A DNA stretch of 64,000 bases from Planctomycetaceae bacterium (GTDB lineage: Bacteria > Planctomycetota > Phycisphaerae > Sedimentisphaerales > Anaerohalosphaeraceae): positions 1 to 64,000 of the forward strand of contig JAJFTK010000123.1 in NCBI GenBank assembly GCA_021372945.1, in the 5' to 3' direction. The translations under genes and the position numbers were made by a program. The notes beneath the pieces were generated by a model, which was not told the origin of the DNA, searched no databases, and saw only the letters and a list, made by a program, of their open reading frames with translations. Positions 1 through 9,633 of the stretch are shown here, one piece after another (position 1 is the stretch's first letter; each line of letters begins with the position of its first letter).

Positions 1-1
1 C

Positions 2-139
2 GGCAACAGCGCCCTGATGCTGGTGTCGGCTCGCTTGCGGCATATCGCCGGCACAAAGTGGAGTACGGCGTGTTATCTCAATATGAAGCGGCTGACGGAA
101 CAGACGAAATCGAAAGAGGTCGAACTGATGGCGGGATAG
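2..139 (+). CDS. C-terminal fragment of an unrecognised protein, possibly a transposase
   Basis: An open frame enters from the left edge and runs 45 codons to a TAG. The visible residues are basic (SARLRHIAG, LNMKRLTEQTKSK), as in the ends of many DDE transposases, but I do not recognise a family. About 70 bases after the stop comes a sequence resembling an insertion-sequence terminal repeat, and this supports the transposase reading. The start and catalytic part lie outside the window. It could equally be the tail of an unrelated gene or a chance frame. Confidence 0.3.
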   Translation, partial: GNSALMLVSARLRHIAGTKWSTACYLNMKRLTEQTKSKEVELMAG

Positions 140-394
140 TCCGATAAACGTTTTCCCCTTAAGGGGAAAGGGCATAAGAAACATGACCAGATCGAGAGCC
201 AATCAGAAAATGTGCGAAACTTTCTGGACAGTACCAGTCTAAAATGCCTGGCGCGCATTTTTTTATGCGGATTGGTATTATACGGTGGTATGCCAATGAG
301 GGAAGCCAGGAATGCCGAGAGTATCAAAATGATAAATGTTCAATTCGGTGAGCAGGCTTCGTAAAAGCTCCCGTTACTGATGAACATCCGGCAA
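140..394. other. Gene-free stretch with a candidate IS terminal repeat
   Basis: No convincing gene lies here. A loop-free 18-base palindrome at 152-169 (TTTCCCCTTAAGGGGAAA) follows the preceding stop. At 211-235 the sequence TGTGCGAAACTTTCTGGACA followed by GTACC looks like the outer end of an insertion sequence; read on the minus strand it begins GGTACTGTCCAGAAAG. The matching left end is outside the window, so the assignment cannot be confirmed. The remaining bases up to 394 hold the 3' flank of the minus-strand export operon, with no obvious terminator. Confidence 0.3.
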
Positions 395-1519
395 TTACTT
401 TGTTACCGCGATCGATTTGCGGAAGAGTGCCAAGCTGTAAACAAAGAAGGCCAGGCCGACGGCGGTAACCATCAGGAAGTTCAGCCAGACGGCCTTGAAG
501 CCGCCGCCCCGGTAAATGATAATCTGCGAGAAGCTGACAAAGTGCCGCGAAGGCAAGAAGAAGGTCAGCAATTGGAGCCATTTGGGCTGGCTTTCGACCG
601 GCGTATTGCCGCCGGAAAGGAGCTGCATTACGACGACCACCAGAATAATCAGCAGCGCAAATTGCGCCATTGACCGTGAAACAGTTCCGAGAAATATGCC
701 CAATGCCGTGGTGAAAAACAGATATAAACCCACGCCGCAAAACCATAACAGTACGGAACCGGCAAACGGCACCTGCAGGGCCATTCGGACCACCAGGAAC
801 AGCGACAACCCCGTGGCAATCAGGATGACAAGGCCGTTGGCCCAGACCTTGGCCATCGCGATTTCGAATGAGGTCAGCGGCATGACCAGCAGGTGTTCGA
901 GCGTGCCGTGTTCGCGTTCGCGGATGACCGCCGCGCCGCACAGGACGATAGTTAGCAGCGTCACCTGGTTAATGATGGCGACGATGCTGGTAAACCAGGA
1001 GGACTCGCCGTTCGGATTGAACATCTTGCGAACGATCAGGTTAATCGGCTGCGGCGAGGCAACATCCGTCCGTGTCATGAAGCTGCCAATACGGTCTTGA
1101 ACGATATTCTTGATATAGTTGGCTCCGATGCCGGCCTGCTGCATGGCGGTGGCATCGATATTGAGTTGAATGTCCGGCCGGCGCTGGGCCCGCACATCGC
1201 TTTCAAACTGCGGCGGAATGGAGACCACGAACATGTAACGGCCCTTATCCATGGCATCATCGATCTGATTGGCCCTGATCAGGTCCGGCAGTTGGAAACG
1301 CGGCGGGTAAAAAGAACTGACTAGTTCTTTCGATAGCGCCGACTCATCCTCATCTACGAAGGCAATCGACGCGTTGTTGATCTCACTGCTGGTTCCCGTC
1401 GCCTGGATGTAGATGGCTATCGTGAACGCATAAAAGACAAAGAGTATCATCACCACATCGCTGGCGAGGCTGCGAATCTCTTTTAATCCAAGCCATAAAA
1501 TGTTCAGCAGTGAGGTCAT
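395..1519 (-). CDS. yhhJ: ABC-2 type transport permease, YhhJ-like
   Basis: A 374-residue inner-membrane permease of the ABC-2 family, close to the size of E. coli YhhJ. One N-terminal membrane segment (about residues 18-38) is followed by a large extracytoplasmic domain. A C-terminal block of about five hydrophobic helices begins near residue 175, just before the cytoplasmic motif IREREHGTLEHLLVMP that is typical of the family. The start chosen (MTSLLNIL) lies two bases after the stop of the ATPase-permease gene, so the two are translationally coupled. A longer in-frame extension would overlap that gene and is unlikely. The order adaptor-ATPase-permease matches the yhiI-rbbA-yhhJ arrangement of enterobacteria. 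It probably forms the channel with its neighbour; the substrate is unknown. Confidence 0.9.
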   Translation of the reverse strand: MTSLLNILWLGLKEIRSLASDVVMILFVFYAFTIAIYIQATGTSSEINNASIAFVDEDESALSKELVSSFYPPRFQLPDLIRANQIDDAMDKGRYMFVVSIPPQFESDVRAQRRPDIQLNIDATAMQQAGIGANYIKNIVQDRIGSFMTRTDVASPQPINLIVRKMFNPNGESSWFTSIVAIINQVTLLTIVLCGAAVIREREHGTLEHLLVMPLTSFEIAMAKVWANGLVILIATGLSLFLVVRMALQVPFAGSVLLWFCGVGLYLFFTTALGIFLGTVSRSMAQFALLIILVVVVMQLLSGGNTPVESQPKWLQLLTFFLPSRHFVSFSQIIIYRGGGFKAVWLNFLMVTAVGLAFFVYSLALFRKSIAVTK

Positions 1520-1521
1520 GG

Positions 1522-4296
1522 CTATTTTTCCTGTTTTCGCAAGCCGAGCACGGCAATAGTCCACAAAATGGGGATGCAGCACGCCAGGAAAATGATGTCC
1601 TGCATCATGAGCGCCGCCGACAGTCCTTTGGTATAAGCGCCGACACTGGAATGCATGTAGTAGGAGGTTGGCCAAATGGAGCCGATCAGCCGGGCCTGAC
1701 CTTGGAGCGTCGAGATCGGCTGCAGCAGGCCGGAGAACTGCGTCGTGGGCACGAGGGTTACGATCGCGGTAACGAATACGGCGGCCACCTGGCTGCCGGT
1801 GAACGTTGACGTGACCAGCCCAATAGCGGTGGTTGCGGTGATATACAGCAGCGTGCATAGCGTCAGCATCAAAAAACTGCCCTTGATCGGGACGTTAAAG
1901 ACGAGCACGGCCATGGCGACCAGTACGAAATAATTGATCATGCCGATCAGAACATAAGGGAGCTGTTTTCCCAGCAGGTACTCCAGCCGGCCGGTCGGCG
2001 TCACATAGAAATTAATGATGGAGCCGAGTTCTTTTTCGCGCACGACGCTAACGGCCATCAGGATCGCCGGGATCAAGATCAGCAGCAGTGCCGGAACGCT
2101 TGGGACGATCGAATACACGCTTTCAAAAGTCGGATTGTACATATAGCGTTCCTGGACGTTGGCCCTGTATTTTTCGGGGGCGGTTTGCAGAACGTCGGCG
2201 GGGTCGCGCAGCATGTTATTATGAACGCCCTGCGTGTACTGCGCGACGGTTTCGCCTCGATAGGTATGCGCGCCATCGACCTGGGCCGAAACCTCGGGCA
2301 AAGCACCGCGCTGGACGTCCCGGCCGAAGTTCGGCGGTATCTCCAGGACCAGCGAGATCTTATCGGATTGCAGGTCTCTGAGCGCATCATCGGCGGAGTT
2401 CAACGCCTCCATTCCCGTAAAGTACGGAAAAGCGCCCACAAACTGCTCAAGGTATGCGCGGCTTTCAGGCGACTGGTCGAGGTCCATCCAGGCGTAGCGG
2501 ATATCCTCCACGTCCGTGGTGATGCCGAAACCGAAGACCAGCATCAGCAGCGCCGAGCCGACAAAAGCAAAGATAAGGCGTACCGGGTCGCGGCGAATCT
2601 GCATGGTCTCATTATTGCTGTAAGCAAGCATGCGGTCAATACTGAATCGGCCTTTTCGCGGCTTTGAAGGCGCCGCTGGAGCCGTCGGCTGAGTAGAAAG
2701 TGTTTCGCTTTCGGATGGCTTGCTTTTGGCCCCAGTCGCCGCCGCGGCAATAGCATCTTCCATGTATTTAATGAATGCATCCTCCAGACTGTTTGTGCCC
2801 TGCGCGTCGATCAGTTTTTGCGGCGCATCGCAGGCCAGTACCTTGCCTGCATTCATCAGTGAAATCCGATCGCACCGCATCCCTTCATTCATAAAGTGCG
2901 TGGTTACAAAGATCGTAACACCCTGTTTTCTTGAAAGATCGATGAGCAGTTCCCAAAAGCTGTCCCGCGCCACCGGATCCACGCCGGAAGTGGGTTCATC
3001 CAGGATCAGCATCTGCGGCTCGTGCAATACGGCAACCGCCAGCGAAAGCCGCTGGCGCAGGCCCATCGGCAAATCGCCGGCCAATGCGTCCATGTGCGGT
3101 TTGAGCCCGAACTTGTCCACCAGTTCTGCGATGCGAGCCTTGGTCCTCTCCGGGGCAAGATGATAAAGACGCGCATCCAGTAATAGGTTTTGACGCACCG
3201 TCAGTTCTTCGTAAAGGGAGAACGCCTGCGTCATATAACCAAGGTTCTTGCGCGTCTCAAGGCTTCCGGCCTCGACGGATTCGCCAAAGAGCGTCGCGCT
3301 CCCCTCGGTAGGGGGCAAAAGCCCCGTCAGCATCTTCATGGTCGTGCTTTTGCCGCAGCCGTTGGAGCCGAGAAAACCGAAGATCTCGCCTCGCTCGATC
3401 GATAGGGTCACATGGTCAACCGCGGTGAACGTTCCGAAACGGCGGGTCAGGCCTTTGGCGTCGATGGCGATTTGGGCCGCCGTTGCCGTGCGAGGCGGAA
3501 TGGTCAGTTCCGTATGTCCCATCCGTTTTTCTTCCGGCAGCAACTTGATAAAGCATGCCTCCAAATCCTTTGTTTCGGTTCGCTGCATTAATTCGGCAGG
3601 CGTCCCCGTTGCCAGCACGCGTCCGGCGTCCATCGTGACGATCCAATCCCATTGCTGGGCCTCATCCATGTAGGCGGTCGAAATGATAACGCTCATGCCG
3701 GGGCGGTCGGATCGAATCTTATCAATGAGCGTCCAAAACTGCCGCCGCGAAAGCGGGTCCACTCCAGTTGTGGGTTCATCCAGGATCAACAGGTCCGGGT
3801 CATGCACCAGCGCCCCGCACAGACCCACCTTTTGTTTCATGCCGCCTGACAGTTTGCCGGCCGGACGCCCGGAAAAGGCACCCAGACCGGTGGCGTTGAG
3901 CAGACCTTTGACCCGAACGGGACGTTCGGCGCCGGACAGTTCAAACAGCCGGGCCATAAAATCGACGTTCTCGTTGACGCTCAGTTCCAGGTACAGGTTC
4001 TTGCCGAGTCCCTGCGGCATATAAGCGATTCGCGGGCACGCGGCACGCCGATGCGCCGCGTCCGCAATGTCGCCGTCGAGTACAATAACATGACCCTGTT
4101 GAAGTTTTTTCGAGCCGGCGACCAGGGCCATGAGTGTTGACTTGCCAACGCCGTCCGGACCGACGATGCCGACCATGCGCCCGGCGGGAATGTCCAGCGA
4201 AATGCCGTCCAGCGCCAAGGTGCCTCCATAGCGGTGAGTGACCTCCCGGATGCTGACGACAGGCTTTGCGGCAGATGGAACCGCGCTGGCAATCAT
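1522..4296 (-). CDS. rbbA: RbbA-like fusion of two ABC ATPase domains and an ABC-2 permease
   Basis: A 924-residue protein with two nucleotide-binding domains and a membrane permease domain, the layout of RbbA/YhiH (about 911 residues). ATPase 1 (about 12-240) has Walker A GPDGVGKST, signature LSGGMKQK and Walker B LLILDEPTTG. ATPase 2 (about 270-500) has Walker A GSNGCGKST and Walker B LILDEPTSG. Its signature reads LPMGLRQR instead of LSGG, which is common in second domains of this family. The permease part (about 560-924) has an extracytoplasmic loop and five to six helices. A strong AGGAGG lies eight bases before the ATG. It sits between the outer-membrane channel gene and the YhhJ-like gene. 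RbbA is also described as a ribosome-associated ATPase in E. coli; here the context argues for export. Confidence 0.9.
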   Translation of the reverse strand: MIASAVPSAAKPVVSIREVTHRYGGTLALDGISLDIPAGRMVGIVGPDGVGKSTLMALVAGSKKLQQGHVIVLDGDIADAAHRRAACPRIAYMPQGLGKNLYLELSVNENVDFMARLFELSGAERPVRVKGLLNATGLGAFSGRPAGKLSGGMKQKVGLCGALVHDPDLLILDEPTTGVDPLSRRQFWTLIDKIRSDRPGMSVIISTAYMDEAQQWDWIVTMDAGRVLATGTPAELMQRTETKDLEACFIKLLPEEKRMGHTELTIPPRTATAAQIAIDAKGLTRRFGTFTAVDHVTLSIERGEIFGFLGSNGCGKSTTMKMLTGLLPPTEGSATLFGESVEAGSLETRKNLGYMTQAFSLYEELTVRQNLLLDARLYHLAPERTKARIAELVDKFGLKPHMDALAGDLPMGLRQRLSLAVAVLHEPQMLILDEPTSGVDPVARDSFWELLIDLSRKQGVTIFVTTHFMNEGMRCDRISLMNAGKVLACDAPQKLIDAQGTNSLEDAFIKYMEDAIAAAATGAKSKPSESETLSTQPTAPAAPSKPRKGRFSIDRMLAYSNNETMQIRRDPVRLIFAFVGSALLMLVFGFGITTDVEDIRYAWMDLDQSPESRAYLEQFVGAFPYFTGMEALNSADDALRDLQSDKISLVLEIPPNFGRDVQRGALPEVSAQVDGAHTYRGETVAQYTQGVHNNMLRDPADVLQTAPEKYRANVQERYMYNPTFESVYSIVPSVPALLLILIPAILMAVSVVREKELGSIINFYVTPTGRLEYLLGKQLPYVLIGMINYFVLVAMAVLVFNVPIKGSFLMLTLCTLLYITATTAIGLVTSTFTGSQVAAVFVTAIVTLVPTTQFSGLLQPISTLQGQARLIGSIWPTSYYMHSSVGAYTKGLSAALMMQDIIFLACCIPILWTIAVLGLRKQEK

Positions 4297-4354
4297 GTGT
4301 CATACCTCCTGCGTGCTATCTCTTTGACGCGTTCGCATCCACCGGATGACCCGG

Positions 4355-5983
4355 CTATTCGGGTTTCTGAAGAAGCGGTATATCACGTGCCGGCGGCACG
4401 GTAGTTTGCATATCCGGACCCGGCCGCGGCAGCAGGCCGCCCCAGTTGGTGCGTTCCTGCATCTGAGCTTGAGTGCTTTCCGGCAGGAGCGGCTGCCCCT
4501 GGCGCAGCTCCCACCCGCCGCCCAGCGCCTTGTAGAGTGCGATCAGGTCGGTGTCAATGGTCAAAAGCGTCTGGGTCAGGTTGGTTTGCTCCTGCAAGAG
4601 GGCACGCTGCGTATCGATGACACGCTGGTAGTCAACCGCGCCTTCACGATATTGCGTCATCGCGATTTCCATAGAACGCTGCGCCGCGGCAACGGAGTTT
4701 TCCTGGAATATTCGTGTCTCTTGAGATTTGAGAAAACCCGTCAGCGCATCTTCCACTTCCTGGCCAGCTCTCAGAACAGTATCCTGGTAATTTGTGATCA
4801 ACTGTTGAAAGACTGCATCCTGGATGCGGACGTTATTTTCGATTCGCTTATAATTGAATATCGGCCAGACAAAGCTCGGCCCGGCCGAATAGAAAACGCT
4901 GTCGCGGTCGAACAGGTTCTTGAAGTCCGCATTGCCCGATCCGACGCCGGCATCATCGGCAGTTTGCAGGCCGATCTCGCCAAATAATGAGAAACTCGGG
5001 TAAAGGTCGGCCTTGGCGATGCCGATGCGAGCCGATTGTGCCGCGGCAAGCAATTCAGCGCTGCGGATGTCGGGTCGCCGGCGCAGCAATTCAGCCGGTA
5101 CGCCGACAAGAACGTCCTGCGGGGCTGTCGGAATCCCGTGGCCGGCTTCCAACGTAGCTGCAATGTCGCCCGTAGGCCGACCAAGCAGCGTACTCAGCGC
5201 ATTGTGCGTCTGCTGAAGCCGTATCTCCAATTGCGGGATGGCCGCCCGCGTGCTCTCCAGCAGCGTGCGGGCCTGCGTCACATCGAGTTCCGTCGTAGCG
5301 CCGTGGTTAAAGCGCGATTGCGCGATCTTGAATCCATCTTCCTGCAGCCTGGCGTTTTCATTCGTAAGTTCCAGCAGCACTTCGGTCGCGCGAATCTCCA
5401 CGTAAGTACGAGCCGTCTCTGCGATCAGCGTGACCAGGGCATTGTCGTAATCCGCCGCCGAGGCGATGAGATTTGCCTGCGCGGCCTCTACGCCGCGTCT
5501 GAACCGGCCCCAGAAATCCAGCTCCCATGCCGCGTCGAATCCAACCTGGTAATCCCAAAAGTCTCGTTCAAGACCCATGCCTGTTGCCGTGTTCTTACTG
5601 GAGCCAACCTTCGCTGCACTGGCGAAGATTTCCTGCTGCTGCGGGTACTGCTGACCGATTGCAAGGCCCAGGGCAGCTCGCGCCTCCATGATCCTCAGAG
5701 CGGCAATCTGAAGCGGCAGGTTCTGCTCACAGGCAAGCTGAATCAATTGATCGAGCGCCGGGTCATTAAACGTTTTCCACCACAGTTGATTGACTTGGGG
5801 GCCGCCTGCAAGCCTGGGATCTCCTTCGTAACTCCAGCTTTCATTCAACGCGGCCTCGGGCCGCGCGAAATCCGGACCGACCGTACAGCCGTTTTGCATC
5901 AGCAGAATTGCCGGAAGAATTGAAATCCCCAATATAAAAAGCTTTTTGCCTTTTGCCGAAGGTGCTGCACCATGCCTGCACAT
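4355..5983 (-). CDS. Outer-membrane efflux lipoprotein, NodT/TolC family
   Basis: A 542-residue outer-membrane factor. An N-terminal hydrophobic segment ends in a lipobox-like MQNGC followed by TVGPDF, the hallmark of NodT-type channels. Two repeated OEP domains follow; examples are AELLRRRPDIRSAE near residue 310 and the REGAVDYQRVID stretch typical of the second repeat. It should form the trimeric outer-membrane and periplasmic tunnel for the HlyD adaptor encoded just upstream. The start at 5983 is preferred because AGGAG lies eight bases before it. A longer start at 6001 overlaps the adaptor stop by one base and has no ribosome site. The spacing of 58 bases to the following ATPase gene keeps it in the same operon. 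Confidence 0.9.
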   Translation of the reverse strand: MCRHGAAPSAKGKKLFILGISILPAILLMQNGCTVGPDFARPEAALNESWSYEGDPRLAGGPQVNQLWWKTFNDPALDQLIQLACEQNLPLQIAALRIMEARAALGLAIGQQYPQQQEIFASAAKVGSSKNTATGMGLERDFWDYQVGFDAAWELDFWGRFRRGVEAAQANLIASAADYDNALVTLIAETARTYVEIRATEVLLELTNENARLQEDGFKIAQSRFNHGATTELDVTQARTLLESTRAAIPQLEIRLQQTHNALSTLLGRPTGDIAATLEAGHGIPTAPQDVLVGVPAELLRRRPDIRSAELLAAAQSARIGIAKADLYPSFSLFGEIGLQTADDAGVGSGNADFKNLFDRDSVFYSAGPSFVWPIFNYKRIENNVRIQDAVFQQLITNYQDTVLRAGQEVEDALTGFLKSQETRIFQENSVAAAQRSMEIAMTQYREGAVDYQRVIDTQRALLQEQTNLTQTLLTIDTDLIALYKALGGGWELRQGQPLLPESTQAQMQERTNWGGLLPRPGPDMQTTVPPARDIPLLQKPE

Positions 5984-6000
5984 CAAAACATCTCCTGGCA

Positions 6001-7059
6001 TTATTCACTGGATGACAAACCGATTTGCCGTTTCATTTCAGTCGTCAAAAGATGCTGCAGCCGGTCGGGCCAGGCGGCCGAATCATCCACTTTGACGTAG
6101 CCAACGCCGCGAACCCCTGTTTTGATGTATTCGATGTACGAAGCGACCAATTCCTCCGGCACGCGGATCTTGACGCGAAACATCAGTTTGTCACGTTCGC
6201 TTTTGGTCTCGACCTGTTTGGGCGTGAACTGCGCCTCCGGCGAGACGAAGGTGACATATCCGGGAGCGGCCAGCCCGAGGCTGTGATCAAGGACGATCCT
6301 TGAGTCGGCGCCGATCTTGATCCGCGAGGCCTGCCGCGACGGCAGAAATATCTCCATGTAAATATCACTCAAGTTCACCAGGGTGAGCGCTTTTCCGCCC
6401 GGGCCCAATACTTCACCGACCTCGGCCAGGCGGTACAGCACCCGCCCTCGCACGGGAGAAACTAGCGTGGCATCCTGGATGCGCGTTTCGATAGTAGCGA
6501 CATTGGCCCTGGCAACCTCAACCTCCTGAAGGGCAGTTTGCAGCCTGGCCTTATCTTCTTCAAGCGAGGCGGTTGTTGTTTTCATCGAAGTCTGCCTGAC
6601 ATCATATTCGCGCTGCGAGCCGGCACGCTCCTGGACGAGTTTGCCGGCCCGTTCCAGTTCTATTTTGGCCAGTTCGATTTCGCTTTCACAACGGACAATG
6701 GCGGCTTTGGCAATGGCGACACGTTCCTGCGCGGCCGCGACGTTGGCCTTGGCCTCGGCCAGTTCTGCCTGCAATGTGATGGTGTCCAGACGTGCTACCA
6801 CCTGGCCCGGCTCGACCAGGTCGCCCTCATCGACAAGGATCTCCTTAACCCTGAGCGGCTCCTTGGCCGCCACATCGACCAGTTTCGCTTCGATGCGTCC
6901 ATTGCCGGAGGCGATGCCATCGGGCAGTGCCGATTGCCTTGCCTTCCAGTATTTGTAGCCGGCAAAAGCGGCAATCAGCACGATAACAGCCGCGATAACC
7001 ACCCGTCTCAAAATCTTGCCGGAACCCGTTTTTCCAGAATCACCCGCTTGTGCAGCCAT
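6001..7059 (-). CDS. HlyD/EmrA-type membrane-fusion (adaptor) protein
   Basis: A 352-residue periplasmic adaptor of the HlyD family, like E. coli YhiI. One membrane anchor (about residues 20-38, VVIAAVIVLIAAFAGY) is followed by a biotinyl-lipoyl-like half (VDEGDLVEPGQVVARLD). An alpha-helical coiled-coil hairpin rich in Ala, Glu and Arg spans about 90-190, and the second lipoyl half contains SPVRGRVLYRLAEVGEV. It links the inner-membrane pump to the outer-membrane channel. I chose the ATG at 7059, with GGGAG five bases upstream, over a TTG four codons earlier. The gene begins 21 bases after the phosphoketolase stop, so it may be expressed from that gene's promoter. Confidence 0.9.
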   Translation of the reverse strand: MAAQAGDSGKTGSGKILRRVVIAAVIVLIAAFAGYKYWKARQSALPDGIASGNGRIEAKLVDVAAKEPLRVKEILVDEGDLVEPGQVVARLDTITLQAELAEAKANVAAAQERVAIAKAAIVRCESEIELAKIELERAGKLVQERAGSQREYDVRQTSMKTTTASLEEDKARLQTALQEVEVARANVATIETRIQDATLVSPVRGRVLYRLAEVGEVLGPGGKALTLVNLSDIYMEIFLPSRQASRIKIGADSRIVLDHSLGLAAPGYVTFVSPEAQFTPKQVETKSERDKLMFRVKIRVPEELVASYIEYIKTGVRGVGYVKVDDSAAWPDRLQHLLTTEMKRQIGLSSSE

Positions 7060-7080
7060 GTTTTCTCCCAAGTTGTGAAT

Positions 7081-9459
7081 TTAACCCGGCCATCTCCAAT
7101 CGCGTATCTCGGGCATATCATCGCCATATTTGCGAATATATTGCTTGTGATCGATCAGTTTTTCGCGGATGGCCTGTTTGGCATACGCCGCCACGGAACC
7201 AAGTTTAGGAACGCGGTCGATGGCATCGGAGACCAGGTGCAGCCGATCCAGATCATTCATCACCAGGATGTCAAACGGTGTGGTTGTCGTTCCTTCTTCT
7301 TTGTAGCCTCTCACGTGCAGGTTCTTGTGATTGGTCCTTCGGTAGGTCAGCCGATGGATCAGCCACGGATAACCGTGATACGCGAAGATGATCGGTTTGT
7401 CCTTTGTAAAGAGCGCATCGAAATCCGGGTCGGACAGACCGTGCGGATGTTCTTCCTTGGGCTGAAGGGTCATCAAGTCAACGATATTAACCACCCTGAC
7501 CTTCAGCTCAGGTACCGTGTTCCGCAGGATATCTACCGCCGCAAGCGTTTCGAGCGTTGGAACATCGCCGCAGCAGGCCATGACAAGGTCCGGCTCGGCG
7601 CCTTTGTCATTGCTGGCCCACTCCCACATGCCAATGCCCATCGTACAATGCTTGATCGCCTGGTCCATCGTGAGCCACTGCGGCTGGGGCTGCTTTCCGG
7701 CGACGATGACGTTGATGTAGTTGCGGCTCCGGAGACAATGGTCCGTTACCGACAGGAGCGTGTTGGCGTCTGGCGGAAAATAGACCCGGATTATATCCGC
7801 CTTCTTATTGACCACATGATCGATAAATCCCGGGTCCTGATGGCTGAATCCGTTGTGGTCCTGCCGCCAGACGTGGGAAGACAGCAGGTAATTCAACGAG
7901 GCGATCGGCCGCCTCCACGGGATCTGGGAACGTGTAACTTTGAGCCACTTGGCGTGCTGGTTAAACATCGAATCAACGATGTGGATGAACGCCTCATAGG
8001 ACGTAAACAGGCCATGCCGGCCCGTGAGCAGGTAGCCTTCGAGCCAGCCTTGGCACGTATGTTCGCTAAGGATCTCCATCACCCGGCCATCCGGCGACAA
8101 GTGGTCGTCTTCCGGTATGGTAGGCTCCATCCAGGTCCGGTTCGTGACGTCGAAAAGGTCCGCCAGCCGATTCGATGCAATCTCATCCGGCCCCATCACC
8201 CGGAAGTTGGCCGTATCCATATTTCTCTTCATCACATCCCGCAGAAATTTGCCCGCCGTCCGGGTGGCCTCGCCGGTGACCTGCCCGGGCTTAGTCACAT
8301 CCAGCGCATAATCCCTGAAATCCGGCATCTTGAGATCTTTGAGCAGCAGACCGCCATTCGCGTGCGGGTTGTCGCTCATGCGTTTATTGCCCTTCGGTGC
8401 AAGTTGGGCAAGCTCCGGCATCAGTTTTCCCGTTTCATCAAACAACTCCCGGGGCTTATAGCTTTTCATCCAGTTTTCCAGCAGCAGGATATGATCGTCG
8501 TCCATTTTCGAGAACGGCACCTGGTGCGAGCGCCAGAAATCCTCGGTCTTGAGCCCATCGACTTCCTTGGGCCCGGTCCAGCCCTTCGGTGACCGCAGGA
8601 TGATCATTGGCCATATCGGCCGCTGCAGAGAGCCATCTACGCGTGCCTTGCCCTGGATGGTGCGAATTTCCGCCATGACGTGGTCCAGCGTGGCGGCCAT
8701 CTTCTGATGCATGGCTTCCGGGTCCGATCCTTCCACAAAGTAAGGCTTATAGCCATACCCGACAAAAAGACTCTCAAGTTCCTCATGACTGATTCGAGCC
8801 AGCACTGTCGGGTTGGCGATCTTGTAGCCGTTCAGATGCAGAATGGGTAAAACGGCGCCGTCGCGCACCGGATTAAGAAACTTGTTGGAATGCCATGCCG
8901 CCGCCAGCGGCCCGGTTTCAGCTTCGCCGTCGCCCACCACGCAGGCCACAAGGAGGTCGGGATTGTCGAATGCCGCGCCAAAGGCATGACTGACGGCATA
9001 GCCCAATTCGCCTCCTTCGTGAATTGACCCCGGCGTCTCGGGCGCTACATGACTTGGAATGCCGCCCGGAAAAGAAAACTGCTTGAACAGTTTTCTCATT
9101 CCTTCTTCATCCTGCGAGATATCCGGATAATATTCGCTGTACGTGCCTTCCAGGTAGGTATTGGCCACCATCGCCGGCCCCCCGTGCCCGGGCCCGCAGA
9201 TATAGAGCATGTCCTGGTTGTTGTTTCTAATTATCCGGTTTAGATGAACATAGATAAAACTCAGCCCCGGCGTGGTGCCCCAATGCCCCAAAAGCCGAGG
9301 CTTGATGTGCTCTCGTTTGAGCGGTTTGCGCAAAAGCGGATTATCCAGGAGGTAGATTTGACCCACGGACAGGTAGTTCGCGGCTCGCCAGTAGGCGTTC
9401 ATCCTTCTGAGTTCTTCACCAGACAGGGTTGCGGTTTTCTCCACTGAAATTGCAGGCAT
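7081..9459 (-). CDS. xfp: Phosphoketolase (xylulose-5-phosphate/fructose-6-phosphate)
   Basis: A 792-residue thiamine-diphosphate enzyme of the usual family length. It phosphorolytically cleaves xylulose-5-P or fructose-6-P to acetyl phosphate plus glyceraldehyde-3-P or erythrose-4-P. Family landmarks are [11 protein letters not shown] near residue 85, [20 protein letters not shown] near 140, and the cofactor site [13 protein letters not shown] near 175. The C-terminal part has [19 protein letters not shown] and [13 protein letters not shown]. The start has an ideal AAGGAG six bases upstream. It is transcribed divergently from glycogen phosphorylase and transaldolase, which supply its sugar-phosphate substrates. 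It is followed at 21 bases by the export operon, a linkage with no obvious metabolic reason. Confidence 0.97.
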   Translation of the reverse strand: MPAISVEKTATLSGEELRRMNAYWRAANYLSVGQIYLLDNPLLRKPLKREHIKPRLLGHWGTTPGLSFIYVHLNRIIRNNNQDMLYICGPGHGGPAMVANTYLEGTYSEYYPDISQDEEGMRKLFKQFSFPGGIPSHVAPETPGSIHEGGELGYAVSHAFGAAFDNPDLLVACVVGDGEAETGPLAAAWHSNKFLNPVRDGAVLPILHLNGYKIANPTVLARISHEELESLFVGYGYKPYFVEGSDPEAMHQKMAATLDHVMAEIRTIQGKARVDGSLQRPIWPMIILRSPKGWTGPKEVDGLKTEDFWRSHQVPFSKMDDDHILLLENWMKSYKPRELFDETGKLMPELAQLAPKGNKRMSDNPHANGGLLLKDLKMPDFRDYALDVTKPGQVTGEATRTAGKFLRDVMKRNMDTANFRVMGPDEIASNRLADLFDVTNRTWMEPTIPEDDHLSPDGRVMEILSEHTCQGWLEGYLLTGRHGLFTSYEAFIHIVDSMFNQHAKWLKVTRSQIPWRRPIASLNYLLSSHVWRQDHNGFSHQDPGFIDHVVNKKADIIRVYFPPDANTLLSVTDHCLRSRNYINVIVAGKQPQPQWLTMDQAIKHCTMGIGMWEWASNDKGAEPDLVMACCGDVPTLETLAAVDILRNTVPELKVRVVNIVDLMTLQPKEEHPHGLSDPDFDALFTKDKPIIFAYHGYPWLIHRLTYRRTNHKNLHVRGYKEEGTTTTPFDILVMNDLDRLHLVSDAIDRVPKLGSVAAYAKQAIREKLIDHKQYIRKYGDDMPEIRDWRWPG

Positions 9460-9633
9460 TGTAGTCTCCTTTATATCGCTGCACCTCATCCAATTAGGAC
9501 GTAAACTGATGTTTCCGCAATAAGCATATTGCCTTTTTCCGTCTAAGCAATTTGCTCATATCAAATTAAGTATTTGCCTTTTGCCGCAATGAAGGTGCGG
9601 CAGTATCGTAAAGAGAAAAGCAAAGGATTCAAC
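9460..9633. promoter_or_regulatory. Divergent control region between xfp and glgP
   Basis: This 174-base spacer separates two oppositely transcribed sugar-metabolism genes. It holds two inverted repeats: GCAATA-agca-TATTGC at 9517-9532 and AGCAA-T-TTGCT at 9546-9556. A TTTGCC element also recurs near 9573. These are candidate operator sites for a shared regulator. No convincing -35/-10 pair could be assigned by eye on either strand. Confidence 0.4.

Noticed and set aside
152..169. Loop-free palindrome TTTCCCCTTAAGGGGAAA as a terminator
   Set aside because: A loop-free palindrome without a T tract is a poor terminator; it could be a binding site, but nothing supports that.
2940..3130. Degenerate LPMGLRQ signature in the second ATPase domain of the RbbA-like protein as an inactivating change
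   Set aside because: Similar variants (LPxGxxQ) are common in second ATPase domains of this transporter group, so it is not unusual.
6538..8592. A 684-codon plus-strand open frame opposite phosphoketolase and the adaptor gene
   Set aside because: It is antisense to clearly recognised genes, has no family motifs, and its composition is that of a shadow frame in GC-rich coding DNA.
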